NCBI GenBank assembly: GCA_041861885.1
Contig: JBGVUE010000001.1
Span: 2,406,001 to 2,470,000 of the forward strand
Direction: 5' to 3'
Length of the DNA: 64,000 nt
Source of the DNA: Haloimpatiens sp. FM7315
GTDB lineage: Bacteria; Bacillota; Clostridia; Clostridiales; Clostridiaceae
Both the position numbers and the translations under genes were made by a program. This document shows positions 8,687-18,087 of the stretch, piece by piece. Position 1 is the first letter of the stretch; the number at the start of each line of letters is the position of its first letter. Below the pieces are notes generated by a model. That model made no database searches. It was given only the letters and a program-made list of their open reading frames with translations, and had not been told where the DNA came from.

Positions 8687-9622
8687 TTAGTTATTCTTTA
8701 AGGTTTCAGCTATAGCTGCTATGTTTCCCAAAGTAGATATTGCATTATTTGGAAGTATTATCTTGTTTGCTGGGTTCTTAGCCATTTCTTTAAGTGCTTC
8801 AACCTGCTTTAAAGCAATAACTTTTTCATCTGTTCCAGACTCAATTATAGCTGCATTTACTCTTCTAACTGCCTCAGCATCTGCCTCTGCTATAGCTCTT
8901 ATAGCTGAAGCTTTACCTTCTGCCTCAAGAAGTTGAGATTCTTTTAAACCTTCTGCACGTCTTATATTTGCTTCTTTATCTGCCTCAGCTTTTAATATAG
9001 CTGACTGCTTTTCACCTTCTGCTTTTGCAATCTGGCTTTCTCTTTGTCCCTCTGCTTGAAGTATAGTTGCTCTTTTATCTCTTTCTGCTTTCATTTGCTT
9101 TTCCATTGCCTGCTGTATTTCAGCTGGTGGAATTATATTTTTTATTTCTACAGAAAGTATTTTAATTCCATAAGCATCAGTAATTTCATCTACTATTTCT
9201 AATAATTTGTTGTTGATTCTATCTCTACCTGATAAAACTTCATCCAAGCTCATATCACCAACTATGTTTCTCATATTTGTTATAGTAGAATAAATTATAC
9301 CTGATTTATAATCCTCAATATTATAAACTGCATCCTTTGAATTTAAAACTTTATAAAATATTACGTTATCAATAGAAATATTAACATTATCTTTAGTTAT
9401 AACTGTTTGAGGTTGTATATCTAGTATTTGTTGTTTAGTAGATATTTTCTTTCTTACAAAATCTGCAAAAGGAATCACCATATGCCAACCTGGTTCTAGT
9501 ATTCTATGGAACTGTCCAAACCTTTCAACTACGAAAACATAACCTGTGTTTACTATTTTTATTGATGACAATAAAATTAATAGTACTAGGGCAAGTAAAA
9601 TTAAAAATATTATACCTTGCAT
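8687..9622 (-). CDS. SPFH/band 7 (paraslipin-type stomatin) membrane protein
   Basis: This 311-residue SPFH protein has one N-terminal membrane anchor (IIFLILLALVLLILLSSI) and a band-7 domain from about residue 25 (GYVFVVERFGQFHRILEPGWH). A long charged coiled-coil with Ala-Glu-Gly repeats follows (AEGQRESQIAKAEGEKQSAI, residues about 190-250), and the tail reads NPANKIILPNNAISTLGNIA. Stomatin-like proteins form large membrane rings that organise microdomains and modulate membrane proteases. The gene lies 105 bp downstream of an NfeD gene on the same strand, the classical partner arrangement. QmcA and YbbK are close relatives. Confidence 0.92.
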   Translation of the reverse strand: MQGIIFLILLALVLLILLSSIKIVNTGYVFVVERFGQFHRILEPGWHMVIPFADFVRKKISTKQQILDIQPQTVITKDNVNISIDNVIFYKVLNSKDAVYNIEDYKSGIIYSTITNMRNIVGDMSLDEVLSGRDRINNKLLEIVDEITDAYGIKILSVEIKNIIPPAEIQQAMEKQMKAERDKRATILQAEGQRESQIAKAEGEKQSAILKAEADKEANIRRAEGLKESQLLEAEGKASAIRAIAEADAEAVRRVNAAIIESGTDEKVIALKQVEALKEMAKNPANKIILPNNAISTLGNIAAIAETLKNN

Positions 9623-9727
9623 TTAAAACACTCCCTTTTTATATATTAATGCTAGAGATCTAGCATCATTTGTAAATAAATTTTAATATTATAACTATTA
9701 TTTAATGACTAAACTATTTTTTAATAA

Positions 9728-10159
9728 TTAATCTATTTTTTTAACCACTAATTTGTTTCCACTAATTCCTACAATTTTAATTTTGTCTCCCTTTTTAATC
9801 TCCTCACCTTCATTGTCAACAGTCCAGTAGATTCCATCAAATTTTATAGTTGCTCTATTTAATATATCCTCTTTTGAAACCATTTCTCTGCCGATGTAAT
9901 TCTCTTCCATAGTTTTTGTCCTCTTAACACTTGATTTTAAGCTTCTTTTTACTATTGGATAACCTGTACCCATAGAAAGTAAACTTAAAATAACAAAAAC
10001 TATTCCTTGAAGATAGAAAGGTGCTCCAAAACACATGGCAAGCAAAGCCCCCACTGCACCCACAGTAAACCAAACAAATAAAAATGCGCTAGTTCCTATG
10101 TCTACTATTAAAGCAACTATTCCAATTACCATCCACAAAATAATATTAAACCAACTCAT
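9728..10159 (-). CDS. NfeD family membrane protein
   Basis: This 143-residue partner of the SPFH protein has an N-terminal block of about three or four membrane helices (residues 5-75, with DIGTSAFLFVWFTVGAVGALLA). A cytoplasmic OB-fold domain follows from about residue 85 (EENYIGREMVSKED...GDKIKIVGISGNKLVVKK). NfeD domains bind SPFH proteins and are thought to help assemble their microdomains. This is the short form lacking the ClpP-like protease domain. It is the first gene of the pair, with the start ATG after GGGGAAAAAAGG. Confidence 0.9.
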   Translation of the reverse strand: MSWFNIILWMVIGIVALIVDIGTSAFLFVWFTVGAVGALLAMCFGAPFYLQGIVFVILSLLSMGTGYPIVKRSLKSSVKRTKTMEENYIGREMVSKEDILNRATIKFDGIYWTVDNEGEEIKKGDKIKIVGISGNKLVVKKID

Positions 10160-10627
10160 TCCTTTTTTCCCCTTTCTAAAATATTATGCTCCAAGATTGT
10201 ATACTATATCTATTCGATATTTCTACAAATTATCCCTCTACAGAAAATTTTACAAATTCTTATTTATAAAGCCAAATTATATATATAAACCATACTTAAC
10301 ATAATTCAGCCCTTCTAAGATAAAACTATTTTTTATAAATAGAATTTGCCGTAACCATATTCTGTTTTTTATAAATTTATTTAAATCTAATAACTACTAT
10401 ATTTATATTATACGTTATATTTGATAATATTAAAAGTTTTATTTTCATCTAAAAAATGATATTAAATAACTTTTTTAGTGTTTTATCTAATTCTTTTAAG
10501 AGTTTTTGAATTCTAGCATTGTTTTTTAAATATTTGTATTTATTTCCTTGTTTAAGCATTCCTACTATACTTTCACTTTTGAGATTTTGGCTTTTAAATC
10601 CATATTATAATTTATTACTTTACGTGG
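10160..10627. other. AT-rich intergenic region, no gene seen
   Basis: This 470-bp divergent region separates the NfeD-SPFH operon from nadE. I see no convincing reading frame, hairpin or repeat. It must hold the promoter of the NfeD operon, but I could not fix its boxes with confidence. Confidence 0.5.
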
Positions 10628-10633
10628 TATAAT
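10625..10633 (+). promoter_or_regulatory. Extended -10 promoter of nadE
   Basis: TGG-TATAAT is an extended -10 element about 55 bp before the nadE start. The -35 region is weak, as is usual with extended -10 promoters. Confidence 0.5.
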
Positions 10634-10687
10634 GAAACTTGTACACTGATATAAGATTTTATGTGTTTTAGAATGGAGTGAACAAAA

Positions 10688-12598
10688 TTGAACAGTAATT
10701 TTATAAAAATATCCACAGCATGTCCTGTTACAAAAGTTGCTGATGTTGATTTTAATTTAGAAAATATAAAAAAATGTATAGATAATGCTTTAGTACAAAA
10801 TTCAAAATTTGTAGTTTTCCCAGAGCTTTCTATAACCTCCTACACTTGTGGAGATTTGTTTAATCAGTTTAATCTGATTTATAAAGCAAATGAGGCTATA
10901 AAAGACTTATGCACTTTTTCCGAAAATAAGGACATATTAATTGCTGTAGGAGCACCACTTCATACAAATAATTGTCTTTATAATTGTGCCTACCTTATAT
11001 TTAAAGGAAGGATTTTAGGAATAGTTCCTAAAAGTTATATTCCAAATTACTCTGAATTCTATGAAAAAAGGTGGTTTACAGAAGGCCTTGGAATAATAGA
11101 TGAATTAGTGTATTTAGACTTTCAAAGAGATATACCCTTTGGCACTAACTTGATTTTTACTTGTGACATATTTAAGTTTGCCCTAGAAATATGCGAAGAT
11201 TTGTGGGTAACAATACCTCCTAGCTCCTATTTAGCTCTTTTAGGAGCAAATATAGTTGGAAATTTATCTGCTTCAAATGAGCTAGTTAAAAAATCCCACT
11301 ACAGAAAAGCTCTTGTGCAAAACCAAAGTGCTAGATGTCTCTTTGCCTATGCTTATTCTTCAAGTGGAGTTCACGAATCCTCTACGGATTTAGTTTTTAG
11401 TGGTCATCAATTGATTTCTGAAAATGGAACAGTTTTAAAAGAAAACAAAAGATTTCAAAGAGAAAATGAAGTTATAACAAGCATAATAGACGTGAATAGG
11501 TTGAACTCTGAAAGGCTTAAGAATATAAGTTTTAGAGATAGTTTAAAACTATGCCCTTTTAAAGCTAAAAATATTGAATTTGAGTTTTCAAACACCCACT
11601 TAGGGGATTTTGATAGATTTATAGATAAACATCCTTTTGTACCATCTAATGAAAAGGAACGTGAACTTAGATGTACAGAGATATTTAACATACAAACTTC
11701 AGCTTTAGCAAAAAGGTTAGTTCACACTAGCCTTAAGAAAGCCGTTGTTGGAATATCTGGAGGTCTTGACTCAACCTTAGCTCTCTTAGTAATTGTTAAA
11801 ACCTTTAAGATGTTAAACCTACCTCTTAAAAACATAATAACAATTACTATGCCAGGCTTTGGAACTACTGATAGAACTTATAATAACGCAGTGAACTTGT
11901 GTAAAAAATTAGGCACTGATTTTAGAGAAATAAATATAGTAAATGCCTGCCTGCAGCATTTTAAAGATATAAATCATCCTGTAGAAAATCACGATGTAAC
12001 CTATGAAAATGTTCAAGCAAGAGAAAGAACACAAATTCTAATGGATATAGCTAACAAAGAAGGTGGACTTTTAATTGGAACTGGAGATTTATCTGAAATT
12101 GCCCTTGGATGGTGTACTTATAATGGAGATCATATGTCCATGTATTCTGTAAACTGTTCAATTCCAAAAACTTTAATTAGATACCTAGTCCACTATGTAG
12201 CTTCAAAGGAGGTTTCAAAAGATATATCTGAAATACTTTTAGATATTTTAGATACACCAGTGAGTCCAGAATTACTTCCAAAGGACAAAAAAGGCAATAT
12301 ATCTCAAAAAACAGAAGATATAGTAGGCCCTTATGAGCTTCACGATTTCTTCTTATACTATTTTATAAAACAAGGCGCTACTAAGGAAAAAATATTGTTC
12401 TTAGCAGAAATTGCCTTTAAGAATCTATATGATACCTACACCATAAACAAATGGCTAGATAAGTTCATTACAAGATTTTTTATGCAGCAGTTTAAGCGCT
12501 CTGCTATTCCTGACGGACCAAAGGTTGGAACTATAAGCCTTTCTCCTAGAGGTGACTTTAGAATGCCTTCTGATGCAAGTTATAAATCTTTTATGTAG
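10688..12598 (+). CDS. nadE: Glutamine-dependent NAD+ synthetase
   Basis: The enzyme amidates nicotinate adenine dinucleotide to NAD+ using glutamine. The 636-residue protein is the two-domain form. The N-terminal nitrilase-like amidase has its Glu-Lys-Cys triad in VVFPELSITSY, VPKSYIPNY and ALEICEDLW. The C-terminal ATP-pyrophosphatase domain has the P-loop motif GISGGLDSTLALL (about residue 360), then GTGDLSEIALGWCTYNGDHM. The last stretch (SPRGDFRMPSDA) is typical of this subgroup. The start is a TTG with GGAGTG 7 nt upstream, and no ATG fits. It is a single gene followed by a hairpin terminator. Confidence 0.95.
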   Translation: MNSNFIKISTACPVTKVADVDFNLENIKKCIDNALVQNSKFVVFPELSITSYTCGDLFNQFNLIYKANEAIKDLCTFSENKDILIAVGAPLHTNNCLYNCAYLIFKGRILGIVPKSYIPNYSEFYEKRWFTEGLGIIDELVYLDFQRDIPFGTNLIFTCDIFKFALEICEDLWVTIPPSSYLALLGANIVGNLSASNELVKKSHYRKALVQNQSARCLFAYAYSSSGVHESSTDLVFSGHQLISENGTVLKENKRFQRENEVITSIIDVNRLNSERLKNISFRDSLKLCPFKAKNIEFEFSNTHLGDFDRFIDKHPFVPSNEKERELRCTEIFNIQTSALAKRLVHTSLKKAVVGISGGLDSTLALLVIVKTFKMLNLPLKNIITITMPGFGTTDRTYNNAVNLCKKLGTDFREINIVNACLQHFKDINHPVENHDVTYENVQARERTQILMDIANKEGGLLIGTGDLSEIALGWCTYNGDHMSMYSVNCSIPKTLIRYLVHYVASKEVSKDISEILLDILDTPVSPELLPKDKKGNISQKTEDIVGPYELHDFFLYYFIKQGATKEKILFLAEIAFKNLYDTYTINKWLDKFITRFFMQQFKRSAIPDGPKVGTISLSPRGDFRMPSDASYKSFM

Positions 12599-12631
12599 AA
12601 TAAAATCTTAACTAAAAAAATTAGCTTCGAG

Positions 12632-12677
12632 AAATAATATATTGCCATAAACTTTTCTATGGAATATATTATTTTTT
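12632..12677 (+). terminator. Terminator after nadE
   Basis: The hairpin AATAATATATT / AATATATTATT with an inner CCATA/TATGG pairing is followed by six T residues, about 35 bp past nadE. Confidence 0.75.
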
Positions 12678-12757
12678 CTTGGCTAATTATACTTCTCCTA
12701 TGCTTTATTTGGCCTTATTAAAATTGTTCATCAATACTTTTTAAAAAACAAAGGTAG

Positions 12758-13047
12758 TTATTTTATATTAGGTAAAATACTATAAATAGAAGTTCCTATT
12801 CTTTCTTCAAAGCATCTTTGTATTTCAAATGCTACATTCCACTTTTTAAGAGTAAATTCATTAAAGCCATATCTCATTACAACATCTACCATTCCTAGTA
12901 CCAATGCAGTATGGGAGTTTAACTCCTTATCTTTTTTGCAATTAATTCTGCTACTTTACCTACATATAAAGAGTGTTGTACCCATGGACCTGGATTTAAT
13001 TCTTCTGCCTTCTTTAAAATTAATTTTGCTTCTTCTAATGAAGGCAC
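12758..13047 (-). pseudogene. Remnant of an HD-domain phosphohydrolase gene
   Basis: Reading the minus strand gives VPSLEEAKLILKKAEELN, then PGPWVQHSLYVGKVAELIA. After a one-base loss in an A6 run (T run at 12932-12937) it continues in another frame as DKELNSHTALVLGM. It then jumps directly to VDVVMRYGFNEFTLKKWN and ends SIYSILPNIK. In intact relatives (small HD-domain hydrolases) these end pieces are separated by roughly 100 residues containing the HD metal site, so the centre has been deleted. Unlike other broken genes in the window, this one cannot be explained by a single-base error. Its start codon is uncertain. Confidence 0.8.
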
Positions 13048-13319
13048 TCCTTTTTTTATAACAATATTGCATATTTAGTTTTCCTTTAAACATTTTTTAG
13101 CAATTTTTACAATTATAAATTAATATAACATTATATACACTTAGATTATACTAAATATAATCAAAGATATAAACTGCAAATATATTTTTACATTTTATAT
13201 AATTTTATACATAATTTTCTTAAAAAGTGTTGTATACTATATTTAATTTTATAATACTAATATGTTGAATTAAGTGTAATAACAATAATGTGGTTTTGTA
13301 AAAAAAATGGGGGGATACA
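13048..13319. other. AT-rich region upstream of the ABC transporter
   Basis: No gene is visible. A possible TTGTAT / TATAAT pair near 13230-13255 has a short spacer, so the promoter assignment is weak. Confidence 0.3.
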
Positions 13320-14954
13320 ATGAAAAGGTATATTTCAAAATTAAAATTAATAATATTTATAAAAGTTTTAACTGATAGTCTATATGTCATTGCTATTGCT
13401 TCAATTCCATATATAATTAAAATGTTAATTGATTATGATTTTTCAAAAGGTAGTAAGGGCGTTGTCATATTTATTTTAATGTATTTATTAGCAGCATCAA
13501 CAGGTATGGGATTTCAATATATAAGTCAATTATATGGATGGAAATTACAAAGGAAATTTAATTTATTAATTAAAAAAGATATCTTTAACTCTATTTTAAA
13601 TTATAGTTATACAAAATTTAATTCTAAAGACATAAGTACATATATTTCAATTTTAAATAATGATGTTAAAGTAGTTGAACAGTATGTTTCTAGTATTGTT
13701 TCTATAGTACAGTCTGCTATACAAGTAGTTATATATGGTATTTATATGTTTGCATTAGGTCCTATAATAGCCATTGTAATTATTTTATGTTCACTTCTAA
13801 CTTTGTTTTTGCCAAATCTAACAAGTAAAACCCTTTCTAAAAGAAGATTAGCTCATCTTGATATGCTGGGATTGTACATAGGTAAAGTAAAAGATTTATT
13901 AGAAGGATTTAAAAATGTAAATTATGAAACAAAAGATAATATTTTAGAAGAACATGATAAGACAATGCTTGAAACTGAAAATAAGCTTTTATTCTATGGT
14001 AAATTTAACACTTTTACAAATGTCTTTAATGGATTCTTTATGTATCTACTAGATATATCAGCATTTACTACAGTTGCTATATTATTATTGAAAAACAAAA
14101 TTTCTATTGGAACTGCTACAGCTGCTTTAGCGTATATTAAAGAGTTTGTTTATCCAATTCGGTATATAATATCAGATTTGACTAACATAAAATCTGCAAA
14201 ATCAACTAAGGATAAATTACTTAATTTTATAAATTATCATGAAGAAAGATTAGATACTGTAACTGAATTTAAGTCCTCCATAGAATTTTCTAATGTAACA
14301 GTAGAATTTGATAACTTTGAACTAAATAATTTTAACTATAAATTTGAAAAGGGAAAGAAATATGCTATTATAGGCCATAGTGGCTCAGGTAAATCAACTA
14401 TTATTAATCTATTAATGAAGTATTTAATGCCTTCAAATGGAAAAATAATAATAGATGGTACTAATATTAAGGATATTGACACAACAGGAATAATAGGTTG
14501 TGTAAATCAATTTGAGCATGTATTTTCGTCAGATTTCTTAAGTAATGTCACAGTATATTCTTCATATCTTGATAATAATTTAAAGAACATCATTGATTAC
14601 TGTGAATGTGATAAAATTCACCACATTATTAATAAAGAAGATTGTACTGGTTTGAGTGGAGGAGAAAAACAGCTGCTTGCTTTAGTTAAAATGATGCTGA
14701 TCAACAAAGATATTATACTTCTAGATGAACCATTTTCAGCTTTAGATATTCAAAACACTTTATTAATACAAGATAAAGTCTATAGTTTAAAGAATAAGAC
14801 AATGATTGTTGTAACTCATGATTTATCAGAGAATAATTTAAAATATTTTGATGAAGTAATTATAATGAACAATGGCTGTATTAAAAAAAGTACTACCTCA
14901 AATGAAATTATTAAATCTAAAGAATATGCTAATTTAATAAAAACTATTGAATAA
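13320..14954 (+). CDS. ABC transporter, fused permease-ATPase (exporter type)
   Basis: This 544-residue half-transporter has an N-terminal type-1 exporter membrane domain with about six helices (residues 1-280). The C-terminal nucleotide-binding domain has Walker A GHSGSGKST (about residue 352), signature LSGGEKQ (about 447), Walker B IILLDEP and H-loop VTHD. Such proteins work as homodimers exporting lipids, peptides or drugs. It has no peptidase C39 domain and no partner half nearby, so the substrate is unknown. The ATG follows GGGGGGATACA. Flanked by a pseudogene, a small membrane protein and a truncated gene, it sits in a region that looks accessory. Confidence 0.88.
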   Translation: MKRYISKLKLIIFIKVLTDSLYVIAIASIPYIIKMLIDYDFSKGSKGVVIFILMYLLAASTGMGFQYISQLYGWKLQRKFNLLIKKDIFNSILNYSYTKFNSKDISTYISILNNDVKVVEQYVSSIVSIVQSAIQVVIYGIYMFALGPIIAIVIILCSLLTLFLPNLTSKTLSKRRLAHLDMLGLYIGKVKDLLEGFKNVNYETKDNILEEHDKTMLETENKLLFYGKFNTFTNVFNGFFMYLLDISAFTTVAILLLKNKISIGTATAALAYIKEFVYPIRYIISDLTNIKSAKSTKDKLLNFINYHEERLDTVTEFKSSIEFSNVTVEFDNFELNNFNYKFEKGKKYAIIGHSGSGKSTIINLLMKYLMPSNGKIIIDGTNIKDIDTTGIIGCVNQFEHVFSSDFLSNVTVYSSYLDNNLKNIIDYCECDKIHHIINKEDCTGLSGGEKQLLALVKMMLINKDIILLDEPFSALDIQNTLLIQDKVYSLKNKTMIVVTHDLSENNLKYFDEVIIMNNGCIKKSTTSNEIIKSKEYANLIKTIE

Positions 14955-15016
14955 CAGAGTTAAATTTATTCAAATATTCCTTTAGGCTCCCTTATCTAAT
15001 TTTCTATACATAAGTA

Positions 15017-15066
15017 AACCTCCCATTGATAATCTTTTACTTAATTTTATCAATGAGAGGTTATGT
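15017..15066. terminator. Hairpin between the ABC transporter and the small membrane protein
   Basis: The arms AACCTCcCATTGATAA and TTATCAATGAGAGGTT lie between two converging genes. The T-run is weak on both sides. Confidence 0.6.
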
Positions 15067-15078
15067 TTTCTAGGTACT

Positions 15079-15363
15079 TTATTTTTCACACTTATTATAA
15101 CTAGTTGAAAACTTGTAAATTATGAAAAAAATTATTGATAAAAATAAAAACATGTGTATTACTCTAGGAATATTTAAATCATAACGCAGTGGTGAACCAT
15201 TCATCAATCTTTTAGGAGCTTTTGTATACCAAATAGGACTATATACTATTCCCTCAATTCTATCTGTATCATCAAATGTGTGATAAACAACATTAAATGG
15301 TACTAAAAATACATTGGTTATTGTCAGTAATGCTAGATATACAAATGCTATAATTTTCTTCAT
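15079..15363 (-). CDS. Small two-helix membrane protein of unknown function
   Basis: I do not recognise this 94-residue protein. It starts MKKIIAFVYLALLTITNVFLVPFN (membrane helix or uncleaved signal). A polar middle of about 40 residues (HTFDDTDRIEGIVYSPIWY...) follows. A second hydrophobic helix near the C-terminus reads HMFLFLSIIFFIIYKF. I chose the ATG at 15361-15363 because GGGGG lies about 6 nt upstream. An in-frame ATG 16 codons earlier has no ribosome site. It is transcribed toward the ABC exporter and has no other neighbour on its strand. A role with that exporter is possible but unsupported. Confidence 0.6.
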   Translation of the reverse strand: MKKIIAFVYLALLTITNVFLVPFNVVYHTFDDTDRIEGIVYSPIWYTKAPKRLMNGSPLRYDLNIPRVIHMFLFLSIIFFIIYKFSTSYNKCEK

Positions 15364-15550
15364 TTTTAACCCCCATTTAAATTTAATATTTACAATATTA
15401 CTATAACACAAATATACATTTTTTCAACATATTTCTATATGATGTAATACAACTCAATTAGTAGACACTTCCATGCCTGTAAAAATCCTGTATTTAAAAC
15501 CTATAGTAAAATAAATTATAAACAAAATAGGAATTTATAGAGATGATTTT

Positions 15551-15745
15551 ATGTTTTTTGATATTAAAGATTTAAGAACAACTGAAATTTTTCTCAAACT
15601 TACTAAAACCTGTCAAGCCCAGCCTGAAAAGAAATGTCTTCCTGGATATCATTTTGATATTTGCTTAATAGATGGAAAGATTATTGGTGATTGTGATTTA
15701 AGAATTGGACACAATGAAAAAATCTTAGACCTTATTATTGTTTGA
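15551..15745 (+). pseudogene. GNAT family acetyltransferase, 3' truncated by repeat array I
   Basis: The first 55 or so residues (MFFDIKDLRTTEIFLKLTKT ... GYHFDICLIDGKIIGDCDLRIGHNEK) match the N-terminal strands of GNAT acetyltransferases that continue from RIGHNE into the acetyl-CoA-binding region. Here the sequence passes directly into repeat array I, and the frame ends after ILDLIIV. The junction shares the short string AATGAAAAA with the repeat, so the missing part may have been lost by recombination at microhomology. No remainder of the gene is visible on the far side of the array. The protein would lack its cofactor-binding site. Confidence 0.75.
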
Positions 15746-17390
15746 GCGAAGCGAGTTATAATAAGGTCTTGATTTTGCACATTACTTTCCTTAGAATCCT
15801 TTATAAGTTTTCATACTTTCTGAATGAAAAATAATATTTAATTTTTGCTAGCTTTACAAATGCTACTTCAAAAAGCTATTTTTAGCAGTATATGTATTCC
15901 TAAAAGCTAGTTCATTTCACTAATAAATTCTAAATTAAAATTTTAAAATATGCTAAAAATCACAAACTCAGTCATTCTTCCTTCAAACATGTGATTTTCT
16001 AAACGCCTATTTAAAAATTTTAATAAGAATTTCTAAGCTCATTCAAATAGCTTTTCTATAATACATATATTTCTAAAAACGCCATTAAATGCTTTGTATA
16101 AATAGTAATTTAGTACAAAATTAAATGTTTATTTTTCATAGAAGAAAAGATTGAAAACTTATTTAAGGATTCTTAGAAAGTAATGAAAAAATCTTAGACC
16201 TTATCATTGTTTGAGCGAAGCGAGTTATGATAAGGTCTTGATTTTGCACATTACTTTCCTTAGAATCCTTTATAAGTTTTCATACTTTCTGAATGAAAAA
16301 TAATATTTAATTTTTGCCATTTTACTTAGAAGTTCTTTGCAACTTAAGAAGCTTTGTAAATTCATATATTTCTAAAAACAACATTAAACACTTTGTCTAA
16401 ATAGTAATTTAGTACAAAATTAAATGTTTATTTTTCATGGAAGAAAAGATTGAAAACTTATTTAAGGATTCTTAGAAAGTAATGAAAAAATCTTAGACCT
16501 TATCATTGTTTGAGCAAAGCGAGTTATAAAAAGTTCTTTGATTTTGCACATTACTTTTATTAGAATCCTTTATAAGTTTTCATACTTTCTGAATGAAAAA
16601 TAATATTTAATTTTTGCTAGCTTTACAAATGCTACTTCAAAAAGCTATTTTTAGCAGTATATGTATTCCTAAAAGCTAGTTCATTTCACTAATAAATTCT
16701 AAATTAAAATTTTAAAATATGCTAAAAATCACAAACTCAGTCATTCTTCCTTCAAACATGTGATTTTCTAAACGCCTATTTAAAAATTTTAATAAGAATT
16801 TCTAAGCTCATTCAAATAGCTTTTCTATAATACATATATTTCTAAAAACGCCATTAAATGCTTTGTATAAATAGTAATTTAGTACAAAATTAAATGTTTA
16901 TTTTTCATAGAAGAAAAGATTGAAAACTTATTTAAGGATTCTTAGAAAGTAATGAAAAAATCTTAGACCTTATTATTGTTTGAGCGAAGCGAGTTATAAT
17001 AAGGTCTTGATTTTGCACATTACTTTCCTTAGAATCCTTTATAAGTTTTCATACTTTCTGAATGAAAAATAATATTTAATTTTTGCCATTTTACTTAGAA
17101 GTTCTTTGCGACTTAAGAAGCTTTGTAAATTCATATATTTATAAAAACGCCATTAAATGCTTTGTATAAATAGTAATTTAGTTCAAAATTAAATGTTTAT
17201 TTTTCATGGAAGAAAAGATTGAAAACTTATTTAAGGATTCTTAGAAAGTAATGAAAAAATCTTAGACCTTATCATTGTTTGAGCAAAGCGAGTTATGATA
17301 AGGTCTTGATTTTGCACATTACTTTCCTTAGAATCCTTTATAAGTTTTCATACTTTCTGAATGAAAAATATCATTTAATTTTTGCCACGT
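15712..17390. repeat. Repeat array I: five long palindromes in tandem
   Basis: There are five copies of an imperfect palindrome of about 200 nt, centred at about 15749, 16218, 16517, 16986 and 17285. Centre-to-centre distances alternate 469, 299, 469, 299, so a 768-bp composite has been duplicated. A complete copy runs for example from 16116 to 16317: left arm AAAATTAAATGTTTATTTTTCAT, then AAAACTTAT, AAGGATTC, AAAGTAATG and GACCTTATCAT; loop GAGCGAAGCGAG; then the mirrored arm. Copy 1 lacks most of its left arm. Spacers are of two types, about 267 nt and 97 nt. Centre pairs covary (TTAT with ATAA in copies 1 and 4; TCAT with ATGA in copies 2 and 5), while copy 3 has decayed. No gene, transposase or CRISPR-like short repeat is present. 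Confidence 0.92.
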
Positions 17391-17408
17391 TACTTTAAAA
17401 TTAAAAGC

Positions 17409-17831
17409 TTACTTATATAGGTCCAAGACAAGGCCTGTAATCTCATCTACAGTACTTGCAATTTCTATGTTCTGTCTCTGCTCATTTAAAATAATATCTG
17501 TAAGCTCCTCTAACTTCTTATCTATAGTATCTACAGTTATAAAATACTGGGTCTGCCAAAAACTTATATCCTTTTTAACCTTATACATATGATTTAATAC
17601 AGACTCCAAATACTCTTTTATTAAATTTTTATAAAGCCTTACATCTCTATAACATTTAGTAATAACTAATCTATTTCCCTTTTTCTTAATATCATCTATC
17701 ATCTTTTTAAGTTCACTTTGGGATCTTTGCTGTCTTGCAAAATTAAAATTTTGAGAAAAATCTTTTTTATTTTTAACAAGAGACTTTTCAGAAGAAATGG
17801 TATTATTTCTACCTACCCTTTTAATTTCCAA
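17409..17831 (-). CDS. yaaR: YaaR family protein (DUF327)
   Basis: This 140-residue soluble helical protein matches the DUF327/YaaR family of Firmicutes by its order of features: a basic disordered start (EIKRVGRNN), SELKKMIDDIKKKGNRLVIT, RDVRLYKNLIKEYLESVLNHMYKVKKD, FWQTQYFITVDTIDKKLEELTD and a C-terminal EITGLVLDLYK. Its biochemical role is not established. I prefer the TTG at 17829-17831, which is preceded by AAGGAAGTG at good spacing. A GTG seven codons earlier has no clear site. Nothing covers its 3' side except repeat array I, whose right edge is about 20 bp away. Confidence 0.85.
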   Translation of the reverse strand: MEIKRVGRNNTISSEKSLVKNKKDFSQNFNFARQQRSQSELKKMIDDIKKKGNRLVITKCYRDVRLYKNLIKEYLESVLNHMYKVKKDISFWQTQYFITVDTIDKKLEELTDIILNEQRQNIEIASTVDEITGLVLDLYK

Positions 17832-17972
17832 TTTATCACTTCCTTGTACCACATTATAATTAGTATTTAAAATACTACTATTCTTTTATTATATCGAAAT
17901 TTTAAATTAAAAGTAAATTATTTTATAAATTAATGCTTAGATTTTAAATAGGAAGTAGGTTAATTTTGGTTC

Positions 17973-18000
17973 AACTAATTTAAATATATTTAAATTAGTT
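17973..18000. promoter_or_regulatory. Perfect 28-bp palindrome upstream of the chromate transporter genes
   Basis: AACTAATTTAAATA is followed immediately by its exact reverse complement, with no loop. It lies between divergent yaaR and the chromate-transporter pair, about 90 bp before the first start. It has no T-run, so it looks more like an operator for a dimeric regulator than a terminator. Confidence 0.5.
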
Positions 18001-18087
18001 TAATATATACATAACACAAAGCTGCTTGTGTTTATATTTTCTTTGTATATAATGTACTTATACAAATATAATGAAATAGGTGATTAT

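Noticed and set aside
15712..17390. CRISPR array
   Set aside because: Repeats are about 200-nt palindromes with only two recurring spacer types, not 25-40-nt repeats with unique spacers, and no cas genes are present.
17409..18000. yaaR as part of array I
   Set aside because: The gene has normal codon structure and family resemblance, and the repeat homology stops about 20 bp before its stop codon.
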